Shown in pieces: positions 55,890 to 64,000 of a stretch of 64,000 bases of DNA. The position numbers were made by a program, and so were the translations under genes. The DNA comes from Thiosocius teredinicola (GTDB lineage Bacteria; Pseudomonadota; Gammaproteobacteria; Chromatiales; Chromatiaceae): contig NZ_CP019936.1 of NCBI RefSeq assembly GCF_002009425.1, positions 1 through 64,000 on the forward strand, written 5' to 3'. Each line of letters begins with the position of its first letter. Position 1 is the stretch's first letter. Below the pieces are notes generated by a model. The model worked only from the letters and a program-made list of their open reading frames with translations. It had not been told where the DNA came from and made no database searches.

Positions 55890-57203
55890 ATGAAGCAAAG
55901 TTTGCCCGCAGCGCTGGCTGCCGGATTGATCGTCGCAACCGGGATGCTCGTCACCCCGTTCGGCGCGCTGGCTGAAGAAACCAAGCCGAGCAGCGATCTG
56001 CCGCTCGACGAACTGCGGATATTCGCCGAGGTGTTCGGGCGGATCAAAAACGACTACGTCGAACCGGTCGACGATCGCAAACTGTTGAACTTCGCCATCG
56101 AAGGCATGCTCAGCGGACTCGATCCACACTCGGCCTATCTCAACGAAGACGACTATCGCGACCTGCGGGTCGGCACCAGCGGCGAGTTCGGCGGCCTGGG
56201 GATCGAGGTCGGTATGGAGAACGGCTTCGTCAAGGTCATTTCGCCGATCGACGACACGCCGGCAAAGCGCGCCGGGGTTCAGGCGGGCGACATCATCATC
56301 CGGCTCGACGAAAAGCCGGTGAAGGGCATGACGCTGGATGAAGCGGTCAAGATGATGCGCGGCAAACCCGGCACCGAACTGACCCTGACCATCGTGCGCG
56401 AAGGCGCGGACAAACCGCTGGAGATCACGGTCGTGCGTGACGTGATCAAAACCGTCAGCGTCAAGCAGCGCCTGATCGACAAGGGCTACGGCTATGTGCG
56501 CATCTCGCAGTTCCAGGCGCGCACGCCCGAAGACATGTTGAACGGTATCGGCAAGCTCAAGCGCGAGGCCGGTGGTTCGCTCAAAGGCCTGATTCTCGAC
56601 CTGCGCAACAACCCGGGCGGGGTATTGAACGCCGCCGTGGCGATCAGCGATGCCTTTCTGACCGACGGCACCATCGTCTACACCGAGGGCCGGATCCGCG
56701 ATTCGCAGCTCAAGTTCAAGGCCGCACCGGACGACGTGCTCGATGGCGCGCCGATCGTCGTGCTGGTCAACGGGGGGTCGGCGTCGGCCTCCGAGATCGT
56801 CGCCGGTGCGCTGCAGGATCACCAGCGCGCGGTGATCATGGGCCAGCAGACCTTCGGCAAGGGTTCGGTGCAGACCATCGTGCCGGTCAACGAGCGCACT
56901 GCGGTCAAGCTGACCACCGCACGCTATTTCACGCCCAACGGCCGGTCGATCCAGGCCGAAGGCATCGTGCCGGACATCAAGCTCGGCAATGTGCGCCTGA
57001 CACGCGGCGAAGAACAAGCGCCTAAACTCAAGGAAGCCGACCTGGCGCGGCACCTGGTCAATCCGGAAGAGGATGGCGAGGTCGAGAAACCCGCCCAGCC
57101 GAAACCCAAGAGCGAAGACGAAGAGGCCGAGAACGACTACATGCTCAGCGAAGCACTCAACCTGCTGAAGGGACTTGCCATACTTCGGCCGAACAAGGCC
57201 TGA
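55890..57203 (+). CDS. ctpA: S41 family carboxyl-terminal processing peptidase
   Basis: Periplasmic serine protease that trims the C-terminus of proteins. The start at 55890 (MKQSLPAALAAGLIVATGML, signal peptide, cut near ALAEE) has TTGAGGA upstream. A PDZ domain (GGLGIEVGMENGFVKVISPI) precedes the catalytic core with the serine of NGGSASASEIVAG (Ser297 or Ser299) and Lys324 in GQQTFGKGSVQT, a Ser-Lys dyad. 437 aa. The EnvC-CtpA pairing suggests envelope turnover. Confidence 0.94.
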   Translation: MKQSLPAALAAGLIVATGMLVTPFGALAEETKPSSDLPLDELRIFAEVFGRIKNDYVEPVDDRKLLNFAIEGMLSGLDPHSAYLNEDDYRDLRVGTSGEFGGLGIEVGMENGFVKVISPIDDTPAKRAGVQAGDIIIRLDEKPVKGMTLDEAVKMMRGKPGTELTLTIVREGADKPLEITVVRDVIKTVSVKQRLIDKGYGYVRISQFQARTPEDMLNGIGKLKREAGGSLKGLILDLRNNPGGVLNAAVAISDAFLTDGTIVYTEGRIRDSQLKFKAAPDDVLDGAPIVVLVNGGSASASEIVAGALQDHQRAVIMGQQTFGKGSVQTIVPVNERTAVKLTTARYFTPNGRSIQAEGIVPDIKLGNVRLTRGEEQAPKLKEADLARHLVNPEEDGEVEKPAQPKPKSEDEEAENDYMLSEALNLLKGLAILRPNKA

Positions 57204-57219
57204 TGGCGAGGGCGGGGCA

Positions 57220-58011
57220 ATGCGCCGGCTGATCTGCGGCCTGGCCCTGTGCCTGCTGGCCGTTGTTGTGCAGGCGGAGCCGATCGCGCGCGTCGCCATC
57301 ATCATCGACGATCTCGGCAACAGCCTCTCGCTCGGCCGCAAGGCGGTCGATCTGCCCGGCGCCCTGACCTGTGCGGTGCTGCCTGACCTGGCTCACAGCC
57401 GCGAACTGGCCGAGCGCGCCCACCGCGACGGCAAGGAAGTCATGCTGCACCTGCCGATGCAGACCGCAGACGGTCGCCTGATGGGCCCGGGCGGCCTGCA
57501 CATGGATATGACCCGCGAGGGCTTTGCCCGCAAGGTCAAAGCCAACCTCGATGCCGTGCCCTACGCAGCGGGCGTGAACAATCACATGGGCAGCCTGCTG
57601 ACGCGTCACCCGGGAGCGATGCGCTGGCTGATGCAGGATCTCAAAAGTCTCGGCAGCTACTACTTTGTCGACAGCCGCACCGATGTGCGTACCGTGGCGC
57701 GAGACCTGGCGCGCGAAGAGGGCCTGGCGAACGCCGAACGCGATGTGTTCCTCGATAACCAGCGCAATGCCGATTACATCCGCGGCCAGATGCGCCAGCT
57801 GATCCGCGAGGCGCGCCGCAACGGTACGGCGATCGGGATCGGTCATCCCTATCCTGAAACCATCAAGGTCCTGAAGGAGATGCTGCCGAGGCTCGCCGAT
57901 TACGGCATCGAGCTGGTTCCCGTCTCCGAACTGGTCGAACCACGGAGCGAACAACTATGGCACGCGTCCTCGTCCCCCTTGCAAACGGTTGCGAAGAACT
58001 CGAAGCGGTAA
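57220..58011 (+). CDS. Divergent polysaccharide deacetylase family protein (YibQ-type)
   Basis: A 263-aa exported protein; signal MRRLICGLALCLLAVVVQA. It has the divergent deacetylase features RVAIIIDDLGNS, EVMLHLPMQT, GVNNHMGSLLTRH and GIGHPYPETI. The family is linked to envelope polysaccharide, but a substrate is not established. It follows ctpA in the same operon, and its end overlaps the DJ-1 gene by 55 bases. The ATG at 57220 is preferred, as the longer frame starts inside ctpA. Confidence 0.88.
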   Translation: MRRLICGLALCLLAVVVQAEPIARVAIIIDDLGNSLSLGRKAVDLPGALTCAVLPDLAHSRELAERAHRDGKEVMLHLPMQTADGRLMGPGGLHMDMTREGFARKVKANLDAVPYAAGVNNHMGSLLTRHPGAMRWLMQDLKSLGSYYFVDSRTDVRTVARDLAREEGLANAERDVFLDNQRNADYIRGQMRQLIREARRNGTAIGIGHPYPETIKVLKEMLPRLADYGIELVPVSELVEPRSEQLWHASSSPLQTVAKNSKR

Positions 58012-58508
58012 CCATCATTGATCTGCTGCGCCGCGCGGGCATCGAGGTGGTGGTCGCCGGTCTCGGCGACGGCCCGGTCAAGGCCAGCCGCGGCGTGGTC
58101 CTGGTGCCCGATACCACGCTCGATGCGGTCATCGATGACGATTTCGACATGATCGCCCTGCCCGGTGGTCTACCCGGAGCCAACTACCTCGATGAAGACC
58201 CCAGAATCCATGCCCTGCTGCAGCGCATGGCCGAAAACGATCGTTACACCGCGGCGATCTGTGCGGCGCCGAAGGTGCTGCTCAACGCCGGGCTGCTCGA
58301 CGGTCGAAACGCCACGGCATACCCCGGGGTGATCGACGGGATGGTTACCGACAAGGCCAGATTGCTGTCGGATCCGGTCGTGGTCGACGGCCGCGTGGTG
58401 ACCTCGCGCGGCCCGGGAACGGCGATGGATTTTGCACTTACCCTTATAGAAAGGCTGCTTGGTGCCGACAAACGTCAGGAAGTTGAAGCCCCTTTGATGC
58501 GCACATGA
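57957..58508 (+). CDS. DJ-1/YajL family protein
   Basis: A 183-aa DJ-1 superfamily protein with the nucleophile Cys102 in AAICAAPKVL at the elbow, the acidic partner GCEELE (residues 11-16), and DMIALPGGLPGANYL. Members act as deglycase-like or redox-stress proteins; the activity is debated. It overlaps the upstream deacetylase gene by 55 bases, so translation is likely coupled. Product of the same envelope operon. Confidence 0.92.
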   Translation: MARVLVPLANGCEELEAVTIIDLLRRAGIEVVVAGLGDGPVKASRGVVLVPDTTLDAVIDDDFDMIALPGGLPGANYLDEDPRIHALLQRMAENDRYTAAICAAPKVLLNAGLLDGRNATAYPGVIDGMVTDKARLLSDPVVVDGRVVTSRGPGTAMDFALTLIERLLGADKRQEVEAPLMRT

Positions 58509-58522
58509 GGTTTTTTTGAGCA

Positions 58523-59863
58523 ATGGCTTTTCGTCCAGGGAAAATTTTGGCTGTGCTGCTGGTTCCGGCAGCGGTCTATGGTGTCGCCAAGGGCGTCATG
58601 TACTTCAATGCCAAACAGGCCGCCGATGACTTCGTTGAAGCGGCGCGTCCGCACGCCGAGGTTCGCTATACCGATATCAGTACGGACCTGACCGGTGGGG
58701 TCACCTACAAGGGCATCACGGCGTCGCCTTATGGCGAGTCGGAAAGCATCACGGTGGATGCGGTGCGCATCTCCAGCAGCGATCCGCTGGCGTTTATCAA
58801 GACGGCCGAATGGCTGCCCGGTGAGAAGAAGCTGCCGGACAGCGTGTCGTTCCAGATTATGGGTATGCACGTGCCGATGTCGTTGGCCGAAGGCAGCATG
58901 CTCGACCAGCCGGCGATCCCGGCTATGGCTGTCGAGGGTGACGAGCAGTCCTCGCTGTGTGCCGGCGGCCTGGATATCAACGCCCGCCTGTTGGGCGCCA
59001 TGGGATTCGACGAGATGAACATGGACATGGACGTGAACTACACGCTGAACGAGGCGCAGCGTACCCTGGATGTGAGTATCAGTTCGGAACTGCACGATGT
59101 GCAGTCATTCCAGGTGTCGGCCACGTTCACCGACGTCGACGTGCAGACCTTGTCGAACGGTGCACCGCCGGCCTTCAATCTCGGCGGTTTTACGGTCGCT
59201 ACCACGGTGCTGCCGCAGTTCGGCCACCGTGCGCTCAAGACCTGCGCAGCCGGTACCGGAAAGACGGTGCAGGAATGGAGCGCGATGCTCGCCGACATCG
59301 ATGAGCAGCGCCTGCAGTTGGCCGGGCTGACGCTTGGCGACGGCCTGAAGCGCGCACTGCGTACCTTCTATAACGACTGGGGCGAGGTCGAGGTCAAGGC
59401 GTCGCCGAAACAGCCGGTTGGCGTGCTGAGTCTCGCGTTTCTGCCACCGGAACAGTTGGTGAGAACCTTGTCGGTCGACATGCGCCTGAACGGCAAACCG
59501 GTCGGCGACACCAGCTTCACCTGGGTACAGCCCGACAACCAGCAGCTGAGTGCTTTGTTCGGCATGCAGCAGCCGGGTGGAGCGCCGGCCGCAGCGAAGC
59601 CGGCCGAACAGCCGCGCCGTATTCTGGTGCGACGTGAATACGAGAACGTCCCGGTGGCCCGTCTTGGAGAATTCATCGACCACCAGGTTCAGCTCAAGCC
59701 GCGTGGACAACCCATGCGCGAGGGCAAACTCAAAGGCGTGCGCAATGCGCTCGCCGAAGTCGAACAAACGCTGCACGGCGGCAAGTACACCGTGTACGTG
59801 CCGTTAGCCGATATCGTGACCGCGCAGGCGCTGGTTCAGCGCGAGGTTAAGCCGGTTCAATAA
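58523..59863 (+). CDS. Conserved exported or membrane-anchored protein, unknown function
   Basis: A 446-aa protein with an N-terminal membrane anchor (ILAVLLVPAAVYGVAKGVMYF) and a large presumably periplasmic part rich in beta strands (NYTLNEAQRTLDVSISSEL, FQVSATFTDVDVQTLSNG). The C-terminal third is basic and Pro-rich around residue 350 (GGAPAAAKPAEQPRRILVRRE). I do not recognise a family; a DUF945-like or AsmA-like lipid-transport fold would be a guess. It ends the gpmI-to-here run before a hairpin. Confidence 0.6.
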   Translation: MAFRPGKILAVLLVPAAVYGVAKGVMYFNAKQAADDFVEAARPHAEVRYTDISTDLTGGVTYKGITASPYGESESITVDAVRISSSDPLAFIKTAEWLPGEKKLPDSVSFQIMGMHVPMSLAEGSMLDQPAIPAMAVEGDEQSSLCAGGLDINARLLGAMGFDEMNMDMDVNYTLNEAQRTLDVSISSELHDVQSFQVSATFTDVDVQTLSNGAPPAFNLGGFTVATTVLPQFGHRALKTCAAGTGKTVQEWSAMLADIDEQRLQLAGLTLGDGLKRALRTFYNDWGEVEVKASPKQPVGVLSLAFLPPEQLVRTLSVDMRLNGKPVGDTSFTWVQPDNQQLSALFGMQQPGGAPAAAKPAEQPRRILVRREYENVPVARLGEFIDHQVQLKPRGQPMREGKLKGVRNALAEVEQTLHGGKYTVYVPLADIVTAQALVQREVKPVQ

Positions 59864-59886
59864 TCCGGTTTTCACGATGTGACAAC

Positions 59887-59911
59887 GCCGGGGAACGCTC
59901 TGCTCCCCGGC
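59887..59911 (+). terminator. hairpin after the 58523 gene
   Basis: GCCGGGGA (59887-59894) pairs perfectly with TCCCCGGC (59904-59911), loop ACGCTCTGC. A T-run appears only further on (about 59934-59938), so it is a strong stem but an imperfect terminator. Confidence 0.6.
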
Positions 59912-60114
59912 AACCCCGCTTGGGTCCCCCAGGGTTTTTCCTAGCTGCTATGTTTACTTGAGGGCTTGTTGGGGCCGATTGACGCTGTTCAGTCCGAGTA
60001 GTGTTAACAGGCCTTGCCGGACAGCAGAGGTCGCCCGGTCCTCCTGTCTTAATCGCCCGCTTATAACACTGATAAAGAGTCCCGCCGGGACCACCAGAGC
60101 GTAAGGAGAACCCG

Positions 60115-61263
60115 ATGTCTGACAAGACAGAGCAGCCCTTGGCCGCTCCCGAAAAGCAAACCCAAGATCCAGAGCGCCGACGTTTTCTTAAATCCTCCGT
60201 GGCTGCAGCGGGGGGCGCGGCCATTCTGGGCGCACCCTGGATTCGCGACGCCAAGGCCGCCCAAACCACTACCTGGAAAGTGCAGACCTCGTGGCCGGGT
60301 GGTATCGGCCTCGACACCTTCAAGGCGTGGTGTAACAGCATCATCGAGAAAACCGGCGGCGAGCTCGCCTTCCAGCCGTTCGGCGCGAAAGACGTGGTTG
60401 GCGAGTTTCAGCTGTTCGACGCAGTGAAGAACGGCGTACTCGACGCGATGAACCCGTTCACGATCTACTGGGCCGGTCGCATGCCGGCGTCGGTGTTCCT
60501 CACGTCCTACCCCATGGGCCTGCGTTATCCGCACGAGTGGGATGTTTTCTATTACGCCCTCGGCGGCCTCGAACTGGCGCGTGAATTGTTCGCCAAGTTC
60601 GATATGCACTACGTCGGTCCGATTCACCATGGTCCGAACATCATTCACTCGAAGGTACCGATCCGCTCGATTGACGACTTCCGCGGCCGCAAGATGCGTC
60701 TGCCCGGCGGCATGGTCGCCGAGCTGTTTCAGGCGGCCGGTGCCAAGACCACGTTGTTGCCCGGTTCGGAGATCTTCCCGGCGCTCGAAAAAGGCACCAT
60801 CGATGTGGCTGACTATGTCGGCCCGGCGATCAACTATGCCCTGGGCTTCCACCAGGTGACCAAGTACATCTCGATGGGCCCGCCCGGGTTCATGTCGATC
60901 TACCAACCGGTCGACCTGATGGACCTGACGGTCGGTAAGAAGTCGTGGAACGCCCTGTCCGACAGCATGAAGCAGTTTGTCGAGATGGAGGTGCATGTCT
61001 ATTCCGACCTGCATCATGCGGCGATCCAGAAGGCCGACCAGGAGGCCTGGGCCAAGTTCACCGAGGCCGGCACCGAGGTCACGCGCCTGACGCAGGACGA
61101 TGTCGACGCGTTCACCGAACTGGCGGTACCGCTGTGGTTCAAGTGGGCCAACAAGGATCCGGATGCGGCACGCGTGTTCAAGATTCAGCTCGACTACATG
61201 ATGTCGGGCTCGCTGGGCTACGTGACGCCGGACATGGTAGAGGGTCATTCGCTGAACGTCTGA
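60115..61263 (+). CDS. dctP: TRAP transporter solute receptor, DctP family
   Basis: Periplasmic substrate-binding protein of a TRAP transporter. The 382-aa protein has a Tat-type signal (RRRFLKSSVAAAGGAAILG), then the DctP fold (WKVQTSWPGGIGLDTFKAWC, QLFDAVKNGVLDAMNPF, GRKMRLPGGMVAELFQAAGA, EIFPALEKGTIDVADYVGP). The last blocks with Arg and Trp/Tyr resemble 2-oxo-acid-binding receptors such as TakP, so a keto acid is the best guess for ligand. The Tat route implies folded export. A strong hairpin follows before the permease genes. Confidence 0.9.
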   Translation: MSDKTEQPLAAPEKQTQDPERRRFLKSSVAAAGGAAILGAPWIRDAKAAQTTTWKVQTSWPGGIGLDTFKAWCNSIIEKTGGELAFQPFGAKDVVGEFQLFDAVKNGVLDAMNPFTIYWAGRMPASVFLTSYPMGLRYPHEWDVFYYALGGLELARELFAKFDMHYVGPIHHGPNIIHSKVPIRSIDDFRGRKMRLPGGMVAELFQAAGAKTTLLPGSEIFPALEKGTIDVADYVGPAINYALGFHQVTKYISMGPPGFMSIYQPVDLMDLTVGKKSWNALSDSMKQFVEMEVHVYSDLHHAAIQKADQEAWAKFTEAGTEVTRLTQDDVDAFTELAVPLWFKWANKDPDAARVFKIQLDYMMSGSLGYVTPDMVEGHSLNV

Positions 61264-61645
61264 CCACCGCGAGAGCGGGCATCCGTGAGGGTGCCCGCGC
61301 TCTAGATGGCTCTGCTGCTTGAACGGGTTGAAGGACACTGGCTGAGCAGCCGCTTGGGTGCTTGGGAATTTCGGTTGAAACCGGCAGCTTGTCAGACAGC
61401 ACATTGTGTATCGGGTGTCGTTGTATTCGAATCTCCGCTGTTACTCGTTCGCCAGGCCAAGGTGCGACGCGGTACATACGTGTGCCGCGCCCTTCGGTCC
61501 GGCGTTCGCCTGTTGCCATCGGCTCACAGCAGATCGGTCGCTCAAGTGAGCGCCGCGGCTTTCGTGTACGCAGCGACGTGGTGTCACAACGGTGGCGGAA
61601 CTCGCGGCGCCTTCGAATACGGGTGCAACATGCAGGTTAACGCGC
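61264..61645. other. dctP-dctQ gap with hairpin
   Basis: 382 bp. Near its left end a strong stem GCGGGCATCC (61275-61284) with GGGTGCCCGC (61289-61298), loop GTGA and no T-run, follows the dctP stop. It could protect the dctP message and limit read-through to the permease. Beyond it I find no gene. Confidence 0.55.
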
Positions 61646-62827
61646 ATGCCTGAAATCAGTTTTGTTCTGCCGCACTGGCTCTATTGGGCAACCTTGCTGT
61701 TGTTTCCGCTGTTTGCCGCTTGGCTGTATCGGCGTTCGCGCCACAGGCAGAGTGATCAGCCGGTATCGACCGGGCTTGCCTATTTTTTCTGGGCGACCGG
61801 TGGCTTCCTCGGTATTCACCGCCTGTACGTGAAAAGCCCGATCGCGGCGGTGTTCTTGGCGCTGCTGGTGGGCGTTCTGTTGATCAACGTCGAGGCACGG
61901 CTCGTGCGTGACGAGGTGTCAGCAGGCGCCAACGCGGTCAAGCTGGCGGAGAGCCGAATCAGTCGCGGTGAGCGCAACGTAGAGAAGGCGCAGAAGCGCC
62001 TGCAACGCAGCGACAGCGAACGTAATCGCACGCGTCTCGAAGACGCCGAGTCGAAACTCGTCGAGGCCAAACAGCGCTTGGTGACGGCACAGGCCGAGAA
62101 CACTGCAGCGCAGGAGCACGCCGCCTACTGGAGCAATCTCGCGATGGCGGCCGGGGCGGCCATCGTGCTGTTGATGTTGATCGACGCCTTGCTGATTCCC
62201 AGGTTGGTCGCGCGTTGCAACGCGCGCGAACACGTTCCCCGCGAAGAGGGCATAGCGCTGCCGTGCGCCGAGACGGTGCCTGAGTTCACGTTGGACAAGT
62301 CGCTGCCCTGGTACGAGCGCTATGTCGATTGGTTCAACGCAAAGGCGGGGGAGTTCGTCGCCTACTGGTCGTTGATCGCGGTATTCGCCTATTACTACGA
62401 GGTCGTCGCACGCTACGTGTTCAACTCGCCGACCAACTGGGCACACGAGGCGATGTTCCTGATGTTCGGCATGCAGTACCTGATCGCCGGCGGCTTCTGC
62501 CTGCGGGAGAACGCGCATGTGCGGGTCGATGTGCTGTACACGCATCTGAGCGAGCGCGGCAAGGCGCTGGCCGATCTGATCACGTCGGTGTTCTTCTTTA
62601 TCTTCACGGTGACCCTGCTGGTGACCGGCTGGATCTTCTTCCACGATGCCTGGTCGGCGCAGGAGGTGTCCTTCACCGAATGGGGTATTCAGTACTACCC
62701 GGTGAAGTTCGCCCTGCCGCTGGGGGCCGTGCTATTGCTGCTGCAGGGCATCGTCCGCCTGTTCAACGACGTCGCCGCCTATCGCGGCCTGCGTCATCTG
62801 CCACCGGAGTCGCACTGTGGGGCTTGA
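61646..62827 (+). CDS. dctQ: TRAP transporter small permease DctQ fused to a TM2/coiled-coil module
   Basis: A 393-aa membrane protein, more than twice the usual length of DctQ. The N-terminal 130 residues carry membrane segments and a TM2-type block (FFWATGGFLGIHRLYVKSP), then a coiled coil (residues about 95-155), one further membrane segment, and finally the classical DctQ domain with four segments (WSLIAVFAYYYEVVARYVFN, AHEAMFLMFGMQYLIAGGFCLRENAHVRVDV). The ATG at 61646 is preferred. It overlaps the next gene by 11 bases. The fusion may bind a sensor partner. Confidence 0.8.
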   Translation: MPEISFVLPHWLYWATLLLFPLFAAWLYRRSRHRQSDQPVSTGLAYFFWATGGFLGIHRLYVKSPIAAVFLALLVGVLLINVEARLVRDEVSAGANAVKLAESRISRGERNVEKAQKRLQRSDSERNRTRLEDAESKLVEAKQRLVTAQAENTAAQEHAAYWSNLAMAAGAAIVLLMLIDALLIPRLVARCNAREHVPREEGIALPCAETVPEFTLDKSLPWYERYVDWFNAKAGEFVAYWSLIAVFAYYYEVVARYVFNSPTNWAHEAMFLMFGMQYLIAGGFCLRENAHVRVDVLYTHLSERGKALADLITSVFFFIFTVTLLVTGWIFFHDAWSAQEVSFTEWGIQYYPVKFALPLGAVLLLLQGIVRLFNDVAAYRGLRHLPPESHCGA

Positions 62828-64000
62828 AATCGACATCCTGTGGCTGACCGTACTGATGTTCGGCTCGCTCGCCATCCTGTTGATGGCCGGCCTGCCGCTG
62901 AGCTTCGTTACCGGCGGCCTGGCCTGCGTGTTCCTGTTCCTGTTCGGCGACGCGCAGATGCTCAACATCCTGCCGTCGCGCATCTTCCCGTTGATGACCG
63001 ATTACCAGTTATCGGCGATCCCGCTGTTCATTTTCATGGCCTCCATGCTGGAACGTGCCGGCATCATCGAAGAGCTGTACGACATGGTGTACAAGCTGCT
63101 CGGCGGCTTGCGCGGCGGCCTGGCGGTCGCGACCATCATCGCGTCAACCTTGCTGGCCGCGATGTGCGGTGTGATCGGGGCCACCGAGGTCACGATGGGC
63201 ATGATCGCCTTGCCGGCGATGGTGGCACGCAACTATCACCCGACGATCGCCTGCGGCTCGATCCTGGCCGGCGGCACGCTCGGCATCCTGATCCCGCCAT
63301 CCATCCTCGCCATCCTGTTCGCCGTGGTTGCGCAGCAGTCGGTTGGCGAGCTGTTCATCGGCGCGGTCGTGCCCGGCCTGATCCTGTCGGGCATGTATAT
63401 CCTGTATGTGCTGATCGTGACCTTCTTCAAGCCCGAAGCGGGTCCGGCGCTGCCGCCCGAGGAACGCGTCGATACGCGCGAAAAGCTGCGCCTGCTGAAG
63501 AACATGATGGCACCGATTGCACTGGTCACCTTGGTGCTCGGCATCATCTTTGCCGGCATCGCAACGCCGGTCGAGGCCGCCGGTGTCGGCACCTTCGGTG
63601 CGATCGTGGTTGCGGCGATGCACCGTCGCCTGTCGTGGGAAAATACGCGCGCTGCCGCGCTGACTACGCTTAGGGTTACCGGCATGGTGTTGTGGATCAT
63701 CTTCGGCGCGACCCTGTTCGTCGGTTTCTACGTGGTCAACGGCGGTCAGCAGTTCGTCAACGAAACCATCATCGGCACCGGCCTGGGGCCGTACGGCATC
63801 CTGACCTTGATGATGGTGATCCTGGTCATCCTCGGTATGTTCCTCGACTGGGTCGGTATCCTGCTGCTCGCCGTGCCGATCTTCGTGCCGCTGATGAAGA
63901 CCCTGTCGTTCGATGGCGTGTTCGGCCTGCCCGGGGTGGCGCCGGAAGAGCTCGCCTTGTGGTTCGGCGTTGTCTACATGGTGAACATGCAGATGTCGTT
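62817..64000 (+). CDS. dctM: TRAP transporter large permease DctM (partial)
   Basis: The frame from GTG 62817 (MGLEIDILWLTVLMFGSLAI) continues without a stop to the right edge, 394 codons so far, so the gene is cut by the window. It overlaps dctQ by 11 bases. Family marks are many membrane segments, GVIGATEVTMGMIALPAMVA, GTLGILIPPSILAILFAVVA, and ATPVEAAGVGTFGAIVVA. It is the main sodium- or proton-driven conducting subunit, working with DctQ and the receptor DctP. Confidence 0.93.
   Translation, partial: MGLEIDILWLTVLMFGSLAILLMAGLPLSFVTGGLACVFLFLFGDAQMLNILPSRIFPLMTDYQLSAIPLFIFMASMLERAGIIEELYDMVYKLLGGLRGGLAVATIIASTLLAAMCGVIGATEVTMGMIALPAMVARNYHPTIACGSILAGGTLGILIPPSILAILFAVVAQQSVGELFIGAVVPGLILSGMYILYVLIVTFFKPEAGPALPPEERVDTREKLRLLKNMMAPIALVTLVLGIIFAGIATPVEAAGVGTFGAIVVAAMHRRLSWENTRAAALTTLRVTGMVLWIIFGATLFVGFYVVNGGQQFVNETIIGTGLGPYGILTLMMVILVILGMFLDWVGILLLAVPIFVPLMKTLSFDGVFGLPGVAPEELALWFGVVYMVNMQMS

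Noticed and set aside
55665-57341. Long open frame of 558 codons on the minus strand over envC-ctpA
   Set aside because: Antisense to clear genes; no signal, fold or ribosome-binding support.
60061-61404. Open frame of 447 codons on the minus strand over dctP
   Set aside because: Antisense shadow of a clear TRAP receptor gene.

Overview
The window starts at the chromosomal replication origin of a gammaproteobacterium. The order dnaA - dnaN - recF - gyrB, DnaA boxes between dnaA and dnaN, two ParB (parS) sites inside recF, and a glyQ-glyS-gmhB-plsC cluster are all typical of this class. GC-rich genes, a GlnA-NtrB-NtrC system, a TusA-like sulfur carrier, a PP-loop sulfur-transfer enzyme and many c-di-GMP, HDOD and chemotaxis proteins point to an environmental bacterium. 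A Chromatiales-type sulfur oxidizer is a reasonable guess, but nothing in the window proves the genus. I see no rRNA or tRNA gene, CRISPR array or transposase.

Layout. 1-6.5 kb: origin and replication genes. 6.6-11.3 kb (minus strand): glycyl-tRNA synthetase, a MazG-like pyrophosphohydrolase, LPS heptose phosphatase and an acyltransferase. 11.4-15.7 kb: PP-loop tRNA-thiolation-like enzyme, chemoreceptor, TusA-like protein and a cation diffusion facilitator. 15.7-21.1 kb: nitrogen regulation, with glnA behind two NtrC boxes and a sigma-54 promoter, and ntrBC behind a third NtrC box. 21.2-22.5 kb: a conserved hypothetical gene and a diiron metallo-beta-lactamase-fold protein.

22.7-30.8 kb: an accessory type VI secretion cargo island with vgrG, a large putative effector, two copies of a formylglycine-generating-enzyme-fold (FGE-like) gene, and a decayed second copy of the effector tail joined in frame to a piece of vgrG. 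The effector half of the island is visibly more A+T-rich than its surroundings. No T6SS structural genes are present.

31-39 kb: two tandem cNMP/HDOD proteins, a small conserved protein, a class 1B-type PyrD divergent from TrmL, a PDC sensor protein and a GGDEF-EAL protein. 39-46 kb (minus strand): DUF924, then a copper/silver module (CusA, CusB, Cys-rich CopL-like protein, CopZ-like chaperone, MerR regulator). 46-50.3 kb: a detoxification-type set (AhpD-like protein, nitroreductase, monooxygenase, vanadium haloperoxidase) with two copies of a TetR-type operator. 50.3-59.9 kb: gpsA-secB-rhodanese, an ArsR regulator, then gpmI-envC-ctpA-deacetylase-DJ-1. 60.1-64 kb: a TRAP transporter whose small permease is fused to a TM2/coiled-coil module and whose large permease runs off the right edge.

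The most interesting part is the T6SS island. An FGE-like gene and an effector tail face each other with a 4-nt stop-codon overlap, and this unit occurs twice as a direct repeat, one copy decayed. It looks like an orphan toxin-tail/immunity cassette displaced next to the active one. The immunity role for the FGE-like proteins is inference.
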